Assembly: GCF_002979915.1 (NCBI RefSeq) | Contig: NZ_PCQA01000007.1 | Span: forward strand, 1 to 64,000 | Length of the DNA stretch: 64,000 bases | Source of the DNA: Arthrobacter sp. MYb213 | Lineage (GTDB): Bacteria; Actinomycetota; Actinomycetes; Actinomycetales; Micrococcaceae | Direction of reading: 5' to 3' | Shown here: positions 1-9,812 of the stretch, piece by piece | Layout of the letters: the number at the start of each line of letters is the position of its first letter | Numbering within the stretch: position 1 is the first letter of the stretch | Position numbers and translations under genes: made by a program | Notes under the pieces: model-generated | What the model saw: only the letters and a program-made list of their open reading frames with translations | Told to the model about the DNA's origin: nothing | The model's database searches: none

Positions 1-127
1 TTATATATCCACCAAATTAAAAATAATTCGGTATCAACAAACTTGGCACACTATTGAGTTCTCAAACAACAAACACTCTCGACACCACAACCACCAAAAC
101 TCGGTGACTGCTTCGCTCCGGAGCAAC
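1..127 (-). other. rRNA operon leader (16S gene off left edge)
   Basis: Read on the minus strand, this AT-rich stretch contains the conserved actinobacterial pre-16S leader block (about 41-67, TTTGAGAACTCAATAGTG followed by TGCCAAG), which resembles the boxA antitermination region upstream of 16S rRNA in Micrococcales. No 16S sequence is inside the window, so the gene should begin just beyond position 1. The leader identity is recognised from known family sequences; the end of the leader is inferred. Confidence 0.75.
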
Positions 128-133
128 TTTTCA

Positions 134-161
134 ACTCTAGCATGTTCCGTGAACCGGTCAT
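134..161 (-). promoter_or_regulatory. rRNA operon promoter, proximal
   Basis: On the minus strand, ATGACC (156-161) is followed after 16 nt by TAGAGT (134-139). This is a sigma-70-like pair immediately upstream of the rRNA leader. The -35 has five of six bases of TTGACC. Confidence 0.5.
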
Positions 162-251
162 AACCAGTCGAAACGCCTTGCGAAAAGCTCTTTGCTACCG
201 AATGAATTCTTCGTGTATTCCACGTTGTTTTCGTTTCGGCAACAGAGAAAA

Positions 252-280
252 ACTATACGTTCATTCTGAGCAACGCGCAA
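252..280 (-). promoter_or_regulatory. rRNA operon promoter, distal
   Basis: On the minus strand, TTGCGC (275-280), a 17-nt spacer and TATAGT (252-257) form a good vegetative promoter pointing at the rRNA leader. Tandem promoters are usual for rrn operons. Confidence 0.5.
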
Positions 281-350
281 ATCGGCTATTCCCACTAAAA
301 ATTACCCATAAACTCTATCTGACTAGTGATTTAGTGTTTTAGATACAAGA

Positions 351-396
351 AAACCGCCAGAAAAGTGTTGTGGTTCACAGACTTTTCTGACGGTTT
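351..396 (-). terminator. tyrS terminator
   Basis: Inverted repeat with 16-nt arms (351-366 and 381-396, one mismatch). On the minus strand it is followed by TTTTCTTG. It lies 33 nt past the tyrS stop. The plus-strand side also ends in TTTTT, so it may work in both directions. Confidence 0.75.
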
Positions 397-428
397 CTGG
401 TTTTTAGCCGAACTACGTGGGTGTTTGA

Positions 429-1748
429 CTAAGCGGTTAGCTCGACAACTGCCATATTCTTCTTGCCGCGACGCACAATGGCGTACTTACCGTGCAGGAA
501 GTCCTCGGTGCTAAGTACCGAATCGATGCCGGCTACCTTTTCGTTGTTCACGTAGGCGCCACCCTCGTTCACGGTACGACGCGCTGCCGAAAGCGATTCA
601 CTAAGCCCCGACGTATGAAGCACATTCAAGATACCTAGATCATCGGCGCTAATCTGAGCCGAAGGCAGCTCGGCCAGCACCGATTCCAGTGTTGGCAGAT
701 CGATCTCGTTCAGATCTCCGTTACCGAATACCGCGGCCGAGGCAGCGATAACTTTATTGGTCGCGTCTTCACCGTGAACCAATGAGGTCACCAACCAGGC
801 AAGTTCGCGCTGAGCTTGGCGCTTGAATGGACGTTCGGCGACCTCGACCGCCAACGCCTCAATCTGCTCGCGGGTAAGGAAGGTGAAGACTTTCAAACGA
901 TCAATAACATCGGCGTCTGCGGTATTGAGCCAGAACTGGTAGAGCGCGTACGGGCTGCACATTTCCGCGTCCAACCAAATGGCGTTACCTTCGGACTTGC
1001 CGAACTTGGTGCCATCGGAGTTGGTGATCAAAGGAGTGCCGTAGGCGTGAGCGGACTTGCCCTGCACCTTGCGGATCAAATCGGTACCGCTGGTCAGGTT
1101 GCCCCATTGGTCCGAGCCACCGGTTTGTAAGGTGCAACCGTACTGTCGGTTGAGCTCCAAGAAGTCATAGCCCTGCAGCACCTGGTAGGAGAACTCGGTG
1201 TAGCTGATGCCCTCATCGGAGTTCAGCCGTGCAGAAACAATTTCTTTCTTGATCATCGTGCCCACGCGGAAGTACTTACCTACGTCACGCAGGAAGTCCA
1301 AGGCCGATAGCTGTGAGGTCCAGTCTAGGTTGTTCACCAGACGTACCGCGTTCGGCCCCTGGTTGGACAGGAAGCGTGAGACCTGAGCCTGAAGACGGGT
1401 GACCCATTCGGTCACGGTCTCTTTGGTATTCAGGGTGCGTTCGGCGGTCTGCCGCGGATCACCGATCAGTCCGGTGGAACCACCGACCAGGGCCAGTGGC
1501 TGGTGACCGGCCAACTGTAGTCGACGCATATTCAACAACTGAACGAGGTTGCCAAGGTGTAGTGAGGGTGCGGTCGGATCGAACCCGCAATAGTAAGTGA
1601 TACTCTCCTCGGCCAGGGCTCGCTCTAGCTCGGCTTCATCGGTGGACACGTGCACTAGGCCGCGCCACTTTAGTTCCTGCCAGATGTTCTCGAAGGAGGG
1701 ATCATTACTCTGTCCCGCAATGACGGGATTCTGCTTATTCTCAGACAC
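429..1748 (-). CDS. tyrS: Tyrosine--tRNA ligase
   Basis: Class I aminoacyl-tRNA synthetase that charges tRNA-Tyr in the cytoplasm. Its 439 residues match bacterial TyrRS. Visible features are the HLGN form of the HIGH motif at residues 64-67, a KFGKS form of the KMSKS loop near 246-250, and a C-terminal S4-like RNA-binding segment (about 365-435). The start is GTG at 1746-1748; there is no good Shine-Dalgarno sequence, but a -10-like TAATGT ends 7 nt upstream, so the mRNA may be leaderless. It is a single gene with its own terminator, between the rRNA operon and helD. Confidence 0.97.
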   Translation of the reverse strand: MSENKQNPVIAGQSNDPSFENIWQELKWRGLVHVSTDEAELERALAEESITYYCGFDPTAPSLHLGNLVQLLNMRRLQLAGHQPLALVGGSTGLIGDPRQTAERTLNTKETVTEWVTRLQAQVSRFLSNQGPNAVRLVNNLDWTSQLSALDFLRDVGKYFRVGTMIKKEIVSARLNSDEGISYTEFSYQVLQGYDFLELNRQYGCTLQTGGSDQWGNLTSGTDLIRKVQGKSAHAYGTPLITNSDGTKFGKSEGNAIWLDAEMCSPYALYQFWLNTADADVIDRLKVFTFLTREQIEALAVEVAERPFKRQAQRELAWLVTSLVHGEDATNKVIAASAAVFGNGDLNEIDLPTLESVLAELPSAQISADDLGILNVLHTSGLSESLSAARRTVNEGGAYVNNEKVAGIDSVLSTEDFLHGKYAIVRRGKKNMAVVELTA

Positions 1749-1755
1749 GCTCTCA

Positions 1756-1761
1756 ACATTA
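1756..1761 (-). promoter_or_regulatory. -10 box of tyrS (leaderless candidate)
   Basis: TAATGT on the minus strand, 7 nt before the GTG start. This places the predicted transcript start at or next to the start codon. Confidence 0.35.
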
Positions 1762-1839
1762 GCAAAATCCCGTCGCCACGGCGTAGTTTGTACCGCCGAT
1801 CACACCCACAAATACTCGTGCGGGAGTAAACCTCCGGCC

Positions 1840-4122
1840 TTAGGCTTCGGTAAACCCGGCCGGCAGCGGTTGATGGTGGATCACGTGCAGACGCTGGGTG
1901 GTGCGGGTCATCGCTACATACAAGTCGCCCACTCCCCCATCTACCTCTGCCACCAGCAGTGCCGGTTCCACGATCATTACCCCGTCGAATTCCAGACCCT
2001 TGGATTCACGGGCGGAAATCACCACGATGTCCTGCGCTAGGCCACCGGAACCGGTACCCACCCGCTCCGTGTAGCGCTTGGTAACCGCATCACGCGCGGC
2101 AACCAATAATTCTTGTGGCACGATCACCGCTTGCAACCCGCCTGCTGAGTATTCCAATTCGCCAGGTAGTTCTTCGATCAAGCTCTGGATCAGCTGGTCC
2201 TGGCCCACGGTGGTAATCACCGGTGGCCATTCACCTTCACGCACCGCTTGCGGCGTGGTGATCCGCAAACCCGCGGCCTGAGCCACGCGCACCGCAGCAT
2301 CGGCAATCTGTGCCGGGGTGCGGTAATTGACGGTGAGTTCTTCGAGTTTGTAGCGGTCCGCGAAGAACGGTTCCAACGCTTGGGCCCAGCTATTGGCCCC
2401 CGAGGCGGCAGAGGTCTGCGCGATATCCCCGACGATGGTGAAGGACTTCATCGGGCAACGACGCACCAAAAGCCGCCACTGCATCGGCGAAAGTTCCTGA
2501 GCTTCGTCGACCACAATATGTCCGTAGGCCCAGGTGCGATCGGAGACTGCACGTTCGGCCGCGCTGGCCGAGGCGATGGTTTCCTGATTGACCGCGGCTA
2601 CCTGCTCCGCGGTCACCACCCCGTCGATTCCCGCATTGGCGAGCATCGTATCCATATTGTCCAGCGCCCGTTTGGCGTTTTCCACGTCGCGCTCGTACTG
2701 CGAGGTATCGGGCAGATCCTGTGGGTTCACAAACTCGCCCAATAGTTCCGCTGCCTCATCGAGCAACGGCACGTCAGCCTCGGTGAAGGCCGAACCGGCC
2801 GGGCGGAATAGTGCATCGCGGTCCGCTGGGGACATCCTTGGGGCGGCAGCCTCCAACAGATGCGGTTTAGCAAAGAGTTCCGAGAGCAGACCCTGCGGGG
2901 TCATTGGCATCCAGCAGAGGTTGACGGCCACGCGCACATCCCAAGATTCGCGCACCTCCTGGGGAAGGTAGGAACGATCCGCGGCGCTTGGTTGTCCGGC
3001 GGATTCTTCCAATTTACGGCGCAACTGCTCGGCCAGATCTCCCACGATCACCTTGGTGAAGGTTTCGCGTGCCTCGTTATACGGCTTATGTGTATGACGG
3101 GCACGTTCGCGGGCGTTGCGCACCATTCCGCGAGTCAGCGTGAGCCGAGTACCTTCGACAACTACCGTGCGGTCTTCGGCCAGCAGACGCTGGCGATTGC
3201 GCACCGCCGCGCCGATGACCTTTGCCATCGATAGTCGACCCTTCACCCGGGCGACATTACGTGCGGTTTCCGGTCCGGCATGTACCCCGTGGTACAGCTC
3301 GCCGACCGAGGACATCACCACGCCGGTTTCACCCAGCGAAGGCAGCACTCGTTCGATATAGCGCATAAATGAATTGGACGGGCCAACGATGAGCACGCCT
3401 GCGTGCTTGAGCCGTTCGCGGTATTCGTAGAGCAGAAAGGCTGCACGGTGTAGCGCGACGGCGGTTTTACCGGTACCCGGTCCACCCTGAACCACCACGG
3501 CTCCAGGAAGATCGGCGCGAATGATCGCATCCTGCTCGGCCTGGATGGTGCCGACAATGTCGCCCATACGGCCGGTGCGCTTTTCGCGTAGCGCGGCCAT
3601 CAACGCACCTTCACCGTGGTGCGTGTGACCCTCATCGAGCCAGGTTCCGTCGAGCACATCGTCTTCGATACCTGCGACGGAGCGGCCCTTGAGCATGAGG
3701 TGGCGGCGGCGACGTACACCGCGCGGATTTAGCGCGGTCGCCTGATAAAACGGTGCGGCTTCGGAGGCGCGCCAGTCGATCATCAACCGGTTCAACTCAT
3801 CATCGGAGAGCCCGATGCGTCCAATGTAGCGCGGTGAATTCCCCGCGCCGTTGGACTCGGCTTGCGCCTCCCCTTGCTCGGCCAGATCCAACCGGCCAAA
3901 GACCAATCGGTCCTGCACCGCGTCCAATTGCGCGATGCGATCCTCATAAAGGCTCGCAAAGGAGTCACGTTCGGACTGGTTTTGGAAGGTTCCTACCGCG
4001 CCGGTAGCCCGGGTGCGTGCAAGCTGCTCGACCTTTTCGGCGCGCAACTCATCAAGCCGGTCATATAGTCGTGAGACATACTGGCTTTCGGCGAGCAGAT
4101 CCTGCTCGATCGTACCGCTCAA
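1840..4122 (-). CDS. helD: HelD-type RNA polymerase-recycling helicase-like ATPase
   Basis: A 760-residue UvrD/Rep-like superfamily 1 ATPase. The N-terminus (residues 1-75) is charged and helical, like the HelD coiled-coil arm that enters the RNA polymerase channel. Walker A GGPGTGKTA lies near 212-220, a DEAQEL Walker B near 538, and a UvrD-like YVAMTRTTQRL motif near 735. HelD proteins bind core RNA polymerase and release stalled complexes or nucleic acid; some actinobacterial relatives protect against rifamycins. The start is TTG at 4120-4122, supported by an AGGGG Shine-Dalgarno sequence. Assignment to HelD rather than UvrD rests on the N-terminal arm and the missing canonical UvrD domains. 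An inverted repeat lies upstream at 4188-4205. Confidence 0.8.
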   Translation of the reverse strand: MSGTIEQDLLAESQYVSRLYDRLDELRAEKVEQLARTRATGAVGTFQNQSERDSFASLYEDRIAQLDAVQDRLVFGRLDLAEQGEAQAESNGAGNSPRYIGRIGLSDDELNRLMIDWRASEAAPFYQATALNPRGVRRRRHLMLKGRSVAGIEDDVLDGTWLDEGHTHHGEGALMAALREKRTGRMGDIVGTIQAEQDAIIRADLPGAVVVQGGPGTGKTAVALHRAAFLLYEYRERLKHAGVLIVGPSNSFMRYIERVLPSLGETGVVMSSVGELYHGVHAGPETARNVARVKGRLSMAKVIGAAVRNRQRLLAEDRTVVVEGTRLTLTRGMVRNARERARHTHKPYNEARETFTKVIVGDLAEQLRRKLEESAGQPSAADRSYLPQEVRESWDVRVAVNLCWMPMTPQGLLSELFAKPHLLEAAAPRMSPADRDALFRPAGSAFTEADVPLLDEAAELLGEFVNPQDLPDTSQYERDVENAKRALDNMDTMLANAGIDGVVTAEQVAAVNQETIASASAAERAVSDRTWAYGHIVVDEAQELSPMQWRLLVRRCPMKSFTIVGDIAQTSAASGANSWAQALEPFFADRYKLEELTVNYRTPAQIADAAVRVAQAAGLRITTPQAVREGEWPPVITTVGQDQLIQSLIEELPGELEYSAGGLQAVIVPQELLVAARDAVTKRYTERVGTGSGGLAQDIVVISARESKGLEFDGVMIVEPALLVAEVDGGVGDLYVAMTRTTQRLHVIHHQPLPAGFTEA

Positions 4123-4187
4123 TCTTGGTTCCCCTCGCGCTCATATCGCTTATATACAGGACAGATTATGATACGCGCGTTGTTCGG

Positions 4188-4205
4188 CGCGGGGTTAATC
4201 CCGCG
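4188..4205. promoter_or_regulatory. Inverted repeat upstream of helD
   Basis: CGCGGG and CCCGCG arms separated by 6 nt, 66 nt before the helD start. AT-rich -10-like sequences (CATAAT around 4167-4172) lie between the repeat and the gene. It could be an operator; no protein is known from the sequence. Confidence 0.3.
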
Positions 4206-4260
4206 AAGTCGCGTGCGTCATCTTCCGGCCATGGCCGGCGCCCGGCACCGGTTAGAAACA

Positions 4261-4794
4261 CTAAACTTTTTGTAAGCTGAGCACCTGGTGATCGCCCAGG
4301 TTGGCGCGTCCGCTAAGTTCTTCGAGCTCCAAAATTACGCCGACTCCGGCCACCACCCCGCCGGCGCGTTCGATCAACCGGACTGCGGAGCCCACGGTGC
4401 CACCGGTGGCGAGCACGTCGTCGAGTACCAACACGCGGGTGCCGGGCGCGATCTCATCCTTGTGCAGCTCCAGCGAAGCTGAACCATATTCCAAGGTGTA
4501 ATCATCGCGGTATACCTCGCGCGGCAACTTTCCGGCCTTACGGATGGTCAGCATTCCGGTGCCCGAGGCGTAGGCAGCCGCGGCGGCAAGCACAAATCCA
4601 CGCGCTTCTAGCCCGGCGACGATGTCGAACTGCCCGGCGAAGGGCGCGATCAGCTCATCAACCAATCGGCGCAACCCCTGCGGGTCAGCAAACACCGGGG
4701 TGAGGTCCTTAAAGGAGACCCCGGGTTGTGGGTAGTCTGCGACCACTGCGCACAGTCGGTCTAGCAGCTCACTTATACTCTCGTTATTAGTCAC
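4261..4794 (-). CDS. apt: Adenine phosphoribosyltransferase
   Basis: Purine salvage enzyme converting adenine and PRPP to AMP. From the GTG at 4792-4794 the protein has 177 residues, the usual APT length. The PRPP-binding motif VLVLDDVLATGGT lies at about 121-133, and the N-terminal DYPQPGVSFKDLTP segment is typical. A longer reading frame opens at a TTG (4876-4878), but the extra 28 residues do not look like APT. A TAAAAT -10 box ends exactly 7 nt before the GTG, so I choose GTG and suggest a leaderless mRNA. Confidence 0.93.
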   Translation of the reverse strand: MTNNESISELLDRLCAVVADYPQPGVSFKDLTPVFADPQGLRRLVDELIAPFAGQFDIVAGLEARGFVLAAAAAYASGTGMLTIRKAGKLPREVYRDDYTLEYGSASLELHKDEIAPGTRVLVLDDVLATGGTVGSAVRLIERAGGVVAGVGVILELEELSGRANLGDHQVLSLQKV

Positions 4795-4801
4795 GCGTAA
4801 T

Positions 4802-4807
4802 ATTTTA
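4802..4807 (-). promoter_or_regulatory. -10 box of apt (leaderless candidate)
   Basis: TAAAAT on the minus strand, 7 nt before the GTG chosen as the apt start; there is no Shine-Dalgarno sequence. It decides the start codon choice. Confidence 0.45.
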
Positions 4808-4885
4808 GTGCGTCCAACGGGTTGCGAAAGACCGGGAATCGGCTTTTGCTCTGCGATCGCGCACACGTTTGGCGTCAACCGGAGT

Positions 4886-5626
4886 CTAACGCGCCATCAA
4901 TACGTCGCTAGGCCACGGTAACAAGGTGGGGAAATCGGCCGAATCCGCGGCCTGCGTGGCACGAACCACCCCGCCCACCGGCCGGCCGGACAACCAGGCG
5001 GCCAAATCAAAATCTGTTCCCTCTAATACCCACGATCGCTCGCCATCACCAATCACCTGACGCTGGCGGCCGTGGGGTTGCAATACGATGCGGTCCTCTG
5101 GCTTAACCCGAGCGGCCAGGGCACGCAGCAGATGGTCGGAAAATTCTTGCGGCCAGCTAGCGGCGGGGCGGATAAATTCGTTCAGGTCGGTGGCGTGGAT
5201 CAGCATTTCTCGCCAGACCGCGTAAACCATATCGGCCACCTTCGCTCCCGGACGATAGCCAACGGGCTCTTCGAAGTGCGCTTGCACGGTGCCTAGGGTA
5301 GCGCGTAGCTGGGCTAAGGAAGCGGTCACCAGTTCGCGGAGTTTTTCCGGCCGCATCAGCGCGGCCATATTGATTGCCTCGATTCGCCCGGCCGCTCCCC
5401 CGTCATACATCGGTGGGAGCTGCGCGGACCCGGCCTGCTCAAATTGCCGGTTTGCGGCCAGCGCGAGGGAATGTAGGTGCGCGACCAGTTGCGCGGTACT
5501 CCAGCCGGGCAACGAGCTGGGCTTGGCGAAATCCTCGTCAGCCAGGGTGGAAAGCTGCGCGACCAGTTCGTCCAAGGCGGTGGTCACATGTGCAATGAGT
5601 TGTTTCGGAGGCAGTTGAAGTGTCAT
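4886..5626 (-). CDS. DinB/maleylpyruvate isomerase-like family protein
   Basis: A 246-residue protein with the N-terminal helical bundle of the mycothiol-dependent maleylpyruvate isomerase / DinB superfamily: LPGWSTAQLVAHLHSLA near residues 42-58, with the metal-type histidine in the HLH context, and a second His in LIHATDLNEF near 150. Such actinobacterial proteins are metal- and mycothiol-associated enzymes of mostly unknown substrate. The ATG at 5624-5626 is preferred over an upstream frame because a TAGAGT -10 box ends 7 nt before it. It lies 91 nt upstream of apt on the same strand. Confidence 0.7.
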   Translation of the reverse strand: MTLQLPPKQLIAHVTTALDELVAQLSTLADEDFAKPSSLPGWSTAQLVAHLHSLALAANRQFEQAGSAQLPPMYDGGAAGRIEAINMAALMRPEKLRELVTASLAQLRATLGTVQAHFEEPVGYRPGAKVADMVYAVWREMLIHATDLNEFIRPAASWPQEFSDHLLRALAARVKPEDRIVLQPHGRQRQVIGDGERSWVLEGTDFDLAAWLSGRPVGGVVRATQAADSADFPTLLPWPSDVLMAR

Positions 5627-5633
5627 GGCACAC

Positions 5634-5639
5634 ACTCTA
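5634..5639 (-). promoter_or_regulatory. -10 box of DinB-like gene (leaderless candidate)
   Basis: TAGAGT on the minus strand, 7 nt before the ATG; no Shine-Dalgarno sequence is present. Confidence 0.45.
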
Positions 5640-5758
5640 GCGCGCACCGGTTCCCGTGCAGAAGTCCGGCACCCAGAACGCGCCGGGCGGCCGATCAACC
5701 ACGCGCAATGCGTAGCTAAGCGGCCGCCCGGGAAGCGGTTTATTTGTGCAGTGTCGCT

Positions 5759-7531
<1,773 letters not shown>

Positions 7532-8083
7532 ATGGAAATCCAGTTGTACCGCGGTGATATCACCACGTTGAACGTTGATGCCATCGTCAATGCAGCCAAT
7601 CCCTCGTTATTGGGTGGGGGCGGCGTCGACGGAGCTATTCATGCGGCGGCCGGGCCTGCCCTGCTAGCCGCCTGCCGTGCAGTTCGTGCGGCCAGGTACC
7701 CCGACGGAATCCCTTCAGGTATTGCGGTGGCGACGAAGGCCGGAAACCTTAGCGCCAAATGGGTCATCCATACCGCGGCGCCAAACCTCGCACTGATTAA
7801 ACCGAACCCGAAGATCTTGGCCGATTGTTTTAGCAATTCGCTCTATCTGGCGGCACGGCATGAGGCGCACTCCATCGCATTTCCTGCAGTGGGTGCCGGT
7901 GCGTTCGGCTGGCCTGCACAGACGGTCGCGCAAATTGGTTTTGACACCATTAGCGCATGGGTGGAAACGAATAAGCACGTTTCGCCAATCCGCCGCATCG
8001 TCATGGTCTCGCACACTGACGAAGTTCAAGAGGCCTTCGAAGAGGCCTTTGGGATGTCCTCGGTAGACCAGTTGGCCGCCTAG
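7532..8083 (+). CDS. Macrodomain protein, O-acetyl-ADP-ribose deacetylase-like
   Basis: A 183-residue single macrodomain of the YmdB/MacroD type: GDIT near residue 7, the catalytic-loop motif VDAIVNAANPSLLGGGGVDGAIH (17-39; Asn and Asp of the NAAN...GGGVD type), and a second phosphate loop in AVGAGAFGWP near 117-126. Family members hydrolyse O-acetyl-ADP-ribose or remove ADP-ribose from proteins. The ATG at 7532 is supported by GGAGG at 7520-7524. It lies in the opposite direction inside the arg cluster, bounded by terminators. Confidence 0.88.
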   Translation: MEIQLYRGDITTLNVDAIVNAANPSLLGGGGVDGAIHAAAGPALLAACRAVRAARYPDGIPSGIAVATKAGNLSAKWVIHTAAPNLALIKPNPKILADCFSNSLYLAARHEAHSIAFPAVGAGAFGWPAQTVAQIGFDTISAWVETNKHVSPIRRIVMVSHTDEVQEAFEEAFGMSSVDQLAA

Positions 8084-8110
8084 CACCAAGAGCCCAACCC
8101 GCTAAGAACA

Positions 8111-8150
8111 AAATTACCCGTCACCACTCCTGTGCGATGACGGGTAATTT
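8111..8150. terminator. Macrodomain gene terminator
   Basis: Perfect 13-nt inverted repeat (8111-8123 and 8138-8150) with a 14-nt loop, 27 nt after the macrodomain stop and ending in TTT. It could also act on the opposing argR transcript. Confidence 0.75.
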
Positions 8151-8213
8151 CATTTCTCACGAGGTGTGCTGTGCACCGCGGATGCGCCGGTGTCATAACT
8201 GATTAACGCAGCA

Positions 8214-8245
8214 CGCCACCGCGGGTGAAAACCCTTTCGGTGGCG
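8214..8245 (-). terminator. Probable arg operon terminator
   Basis: CGCCACCG / CGGTGGCG stem (8214-8221 and 8238-8245), 54 nt past the argR stop. The T tract on the minus strand is poor. Confidence 0.45.
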
Positions 8246-8298
8246 CGTTACTCGTGCATGAAATTTGTGCGGTGCTGCGCTTTGCGTGTTGGGCCAGG

Positions 8299-8802
8299 TT
8301 AGCGCGGTTCGGCCAGCTGCAAAAAGCGGCTAGCTACCTGGCTGGCCCCATCGGCGGCGCGGGTGATCACCATAATCGTGTCATCGCCCGCGATACAGCC
8401 AAGAATCGCGGGAATCTGCGAGTGGTCGATGGCCAGCGCCAGCAGGTTCGCGGCCCCCGGCGGGGTGCGCAGAACAACGATATTTGCCGAGCCCTCTGCG
8501 GTCACCAACTGCTCCTGACAGATTTTAGCCAGACGCGCGTCGAGCACCTCCTGGGTGATGGCGGTCTGCGGGGAACGATCCCCGCCCTCTTGACGGATCG
8601 CATAAATCAGTTGGCCCAGATGGTCGCGGATGCGCACGGCTCCGATCTCCACTAAATCGCGGGAGAGCGTTGCCTGGGTGACTTCCAACCCGTCATCTTT
8701 GAGCAAGCCAAGCAGTTCTGCCTGAGATTTAACCGAATTATTGCCCAAGAACGCACGGATCCGGGCTTGGCGCGCTGTTTTGGTGCTTGGCTGTGCCGAC
8801 AT
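8299..8802 (-). CDS. argR: Arginine repressor
   Basis: Arginine-responsive hexameric repressor/activator of arginine genes. Its 167 residues show the N-terminal winged helix (ATLSRDLVEIGAVRI, near 42-56) and the C-terminal arginine-binding core with GDDTIMVI near 137-144. The argF stop and the argR ATG abut as TAAATG, so the genes are translationally linked. It is the last gene of the argCJBDFR operon and probably acts on the ATGCAT boxes at argC and argH. Confidence 0.95.
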   Translation of the reverse strand: MSAQPSTKTARQARIRAFLGNNSVKSQAELLGLLKDDGLEVTQATLSRDLVEIGAVRIRDHLGQLIYAIRQEGGDRSPQTAITQEVLDARLAKICQEQLVTAEGSANIVVLRTPPGAANLLALAIDHSQIPAILGCIAGDDTIMVITRAADGASQVASRFLQLAEPR

Positions 8803-9762
8803 TTAGAGCTCCACTCGGGGATCGTGTGCCAGACCGGAAGCGACCATCAGCCAGGTCATGATGGCCTTCTGCGCGTGAACCCGGTTCTCGGCCTCATCAA
8901 ACACCACCGACTGTGGGCCGTCGAGCACCTCGGCGGAAATCTCGTAGCCACGGTAGGCCGGCAGGCAGTGCAGGACGATCGCGTCGTCCTTGGCAAGCTT
9001 CATCGCCTCGGCGTCCACCGCGTAATCCACGAAGAGCTTCTGCCGCGCTGCCTTCTCATCTTCCTGACCCATGGAAACCCAGGTGTCGGTGACGACCACG
9101 TCGGCATCCTGCAGCGCCTGCGCCGCATCGGTGGTGATGACCACCGAGCCGCCGGTTTCTTCGGCACGGATCTGGGCTGCGGCAATGATCTCGGCCGATG
9201 GCAGGTAGCCTTCAGGGCCGGCGATGCGTACGTGCATGCCGGCGGTGACCCCGGCGAGCAGGTAGGAGTTGGCCATATTGTTGGCCGAGTCGCCCAGGTA
9301 GACCATGGTCAGACCCGCGGTTTTGCCCTTGTGCTCACGCACGGTCAGCAGGTCCGCCAGTAGCTGGCAGGGGTGGTAATCATCAGATAGCGCGTTAATC
9401 ACCGGCACCGCCGAATTCGCTGCCATCTCTTCGAGCCCGGACTGAGCGTAGGTGCGCCATACGATGGTGGACACCATGCGCGCCAACACCTGAGCGGAAT
9501 CGGCGATGGTCTCCTTGTGCCCCAGCTGCGAATCGGTGGAGTTGATGATCAGCGGTGAGCCGCCCAACTCGGCAATCCCCGCGTGGAAGGAAACGCGAGT
9601 ACGCGTAGAGGTTTTGTCGAAGAAGACCGCGACGGTTTGCGGGCCCGCGTAGGGTGCGAAGCCGTATTTGTCGGCCTTCATCGCTGCGGCGAGGTCCAAA
9701 ACTTTGGACTGCTCTGCCGGGCTCAGATCAAGGTCGGTGAGGAAGTGGCGGGTAAGACTCAT
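8803..9762 (-). CDS. argF: Ornithine carbamoyltransferase
   Basis: Makes citrulline from ornithine and carbamoyl phosphate. The 319 residues contain the carbamoyl-phosphate site STRTR (52-56), HPCQLLAD (about 130-137) and the ornithine-site HCLPA near 268. It is in the arg operon, 50 nt after argD and directly before argR. Confidence 0.97.
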   Translation of the reverse strand: MSLTRHFLTDLDLSPAEQSKVLDLAAAMKADKYGFAPYAGPQTVAVFFDKTSTRTRVSFHAGIAELGGSPLIINSTDSQLGHKETIADSAQVLARMVSTIVWRTYAQSGLEEMAANSAVPVINALSDDYHPCQLLADLLTVREHKGKTAGLTMVYLGDSANNMANSYLLAGVTAGMHVRIAGPEGYLPSAEIIAAAQIRAEETGGSVVITTDAAQALQDADVVVTDTWVSMGQEDEKAARQKLFVDYAVDAEAMKLAKDDAIVLHCLPAYRGYEISAEVLDGPQSVVFDEAENRVHAQKAIMTWLMVASGLAHDPRVEL

Positions 9763-9812
9763 GGGATGATTCCTTAGTTTCCGGCGGTAGCCGGGCTGTT
9801 CGTTCGCAAGGT

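Noticed and set aside
142-342. 66-codon plus-strand frame in the rRNA promoter region
   Set aside because: It runs antisense through the two rRNA promoters, has no ribosome binding site and no recognisable protein features.
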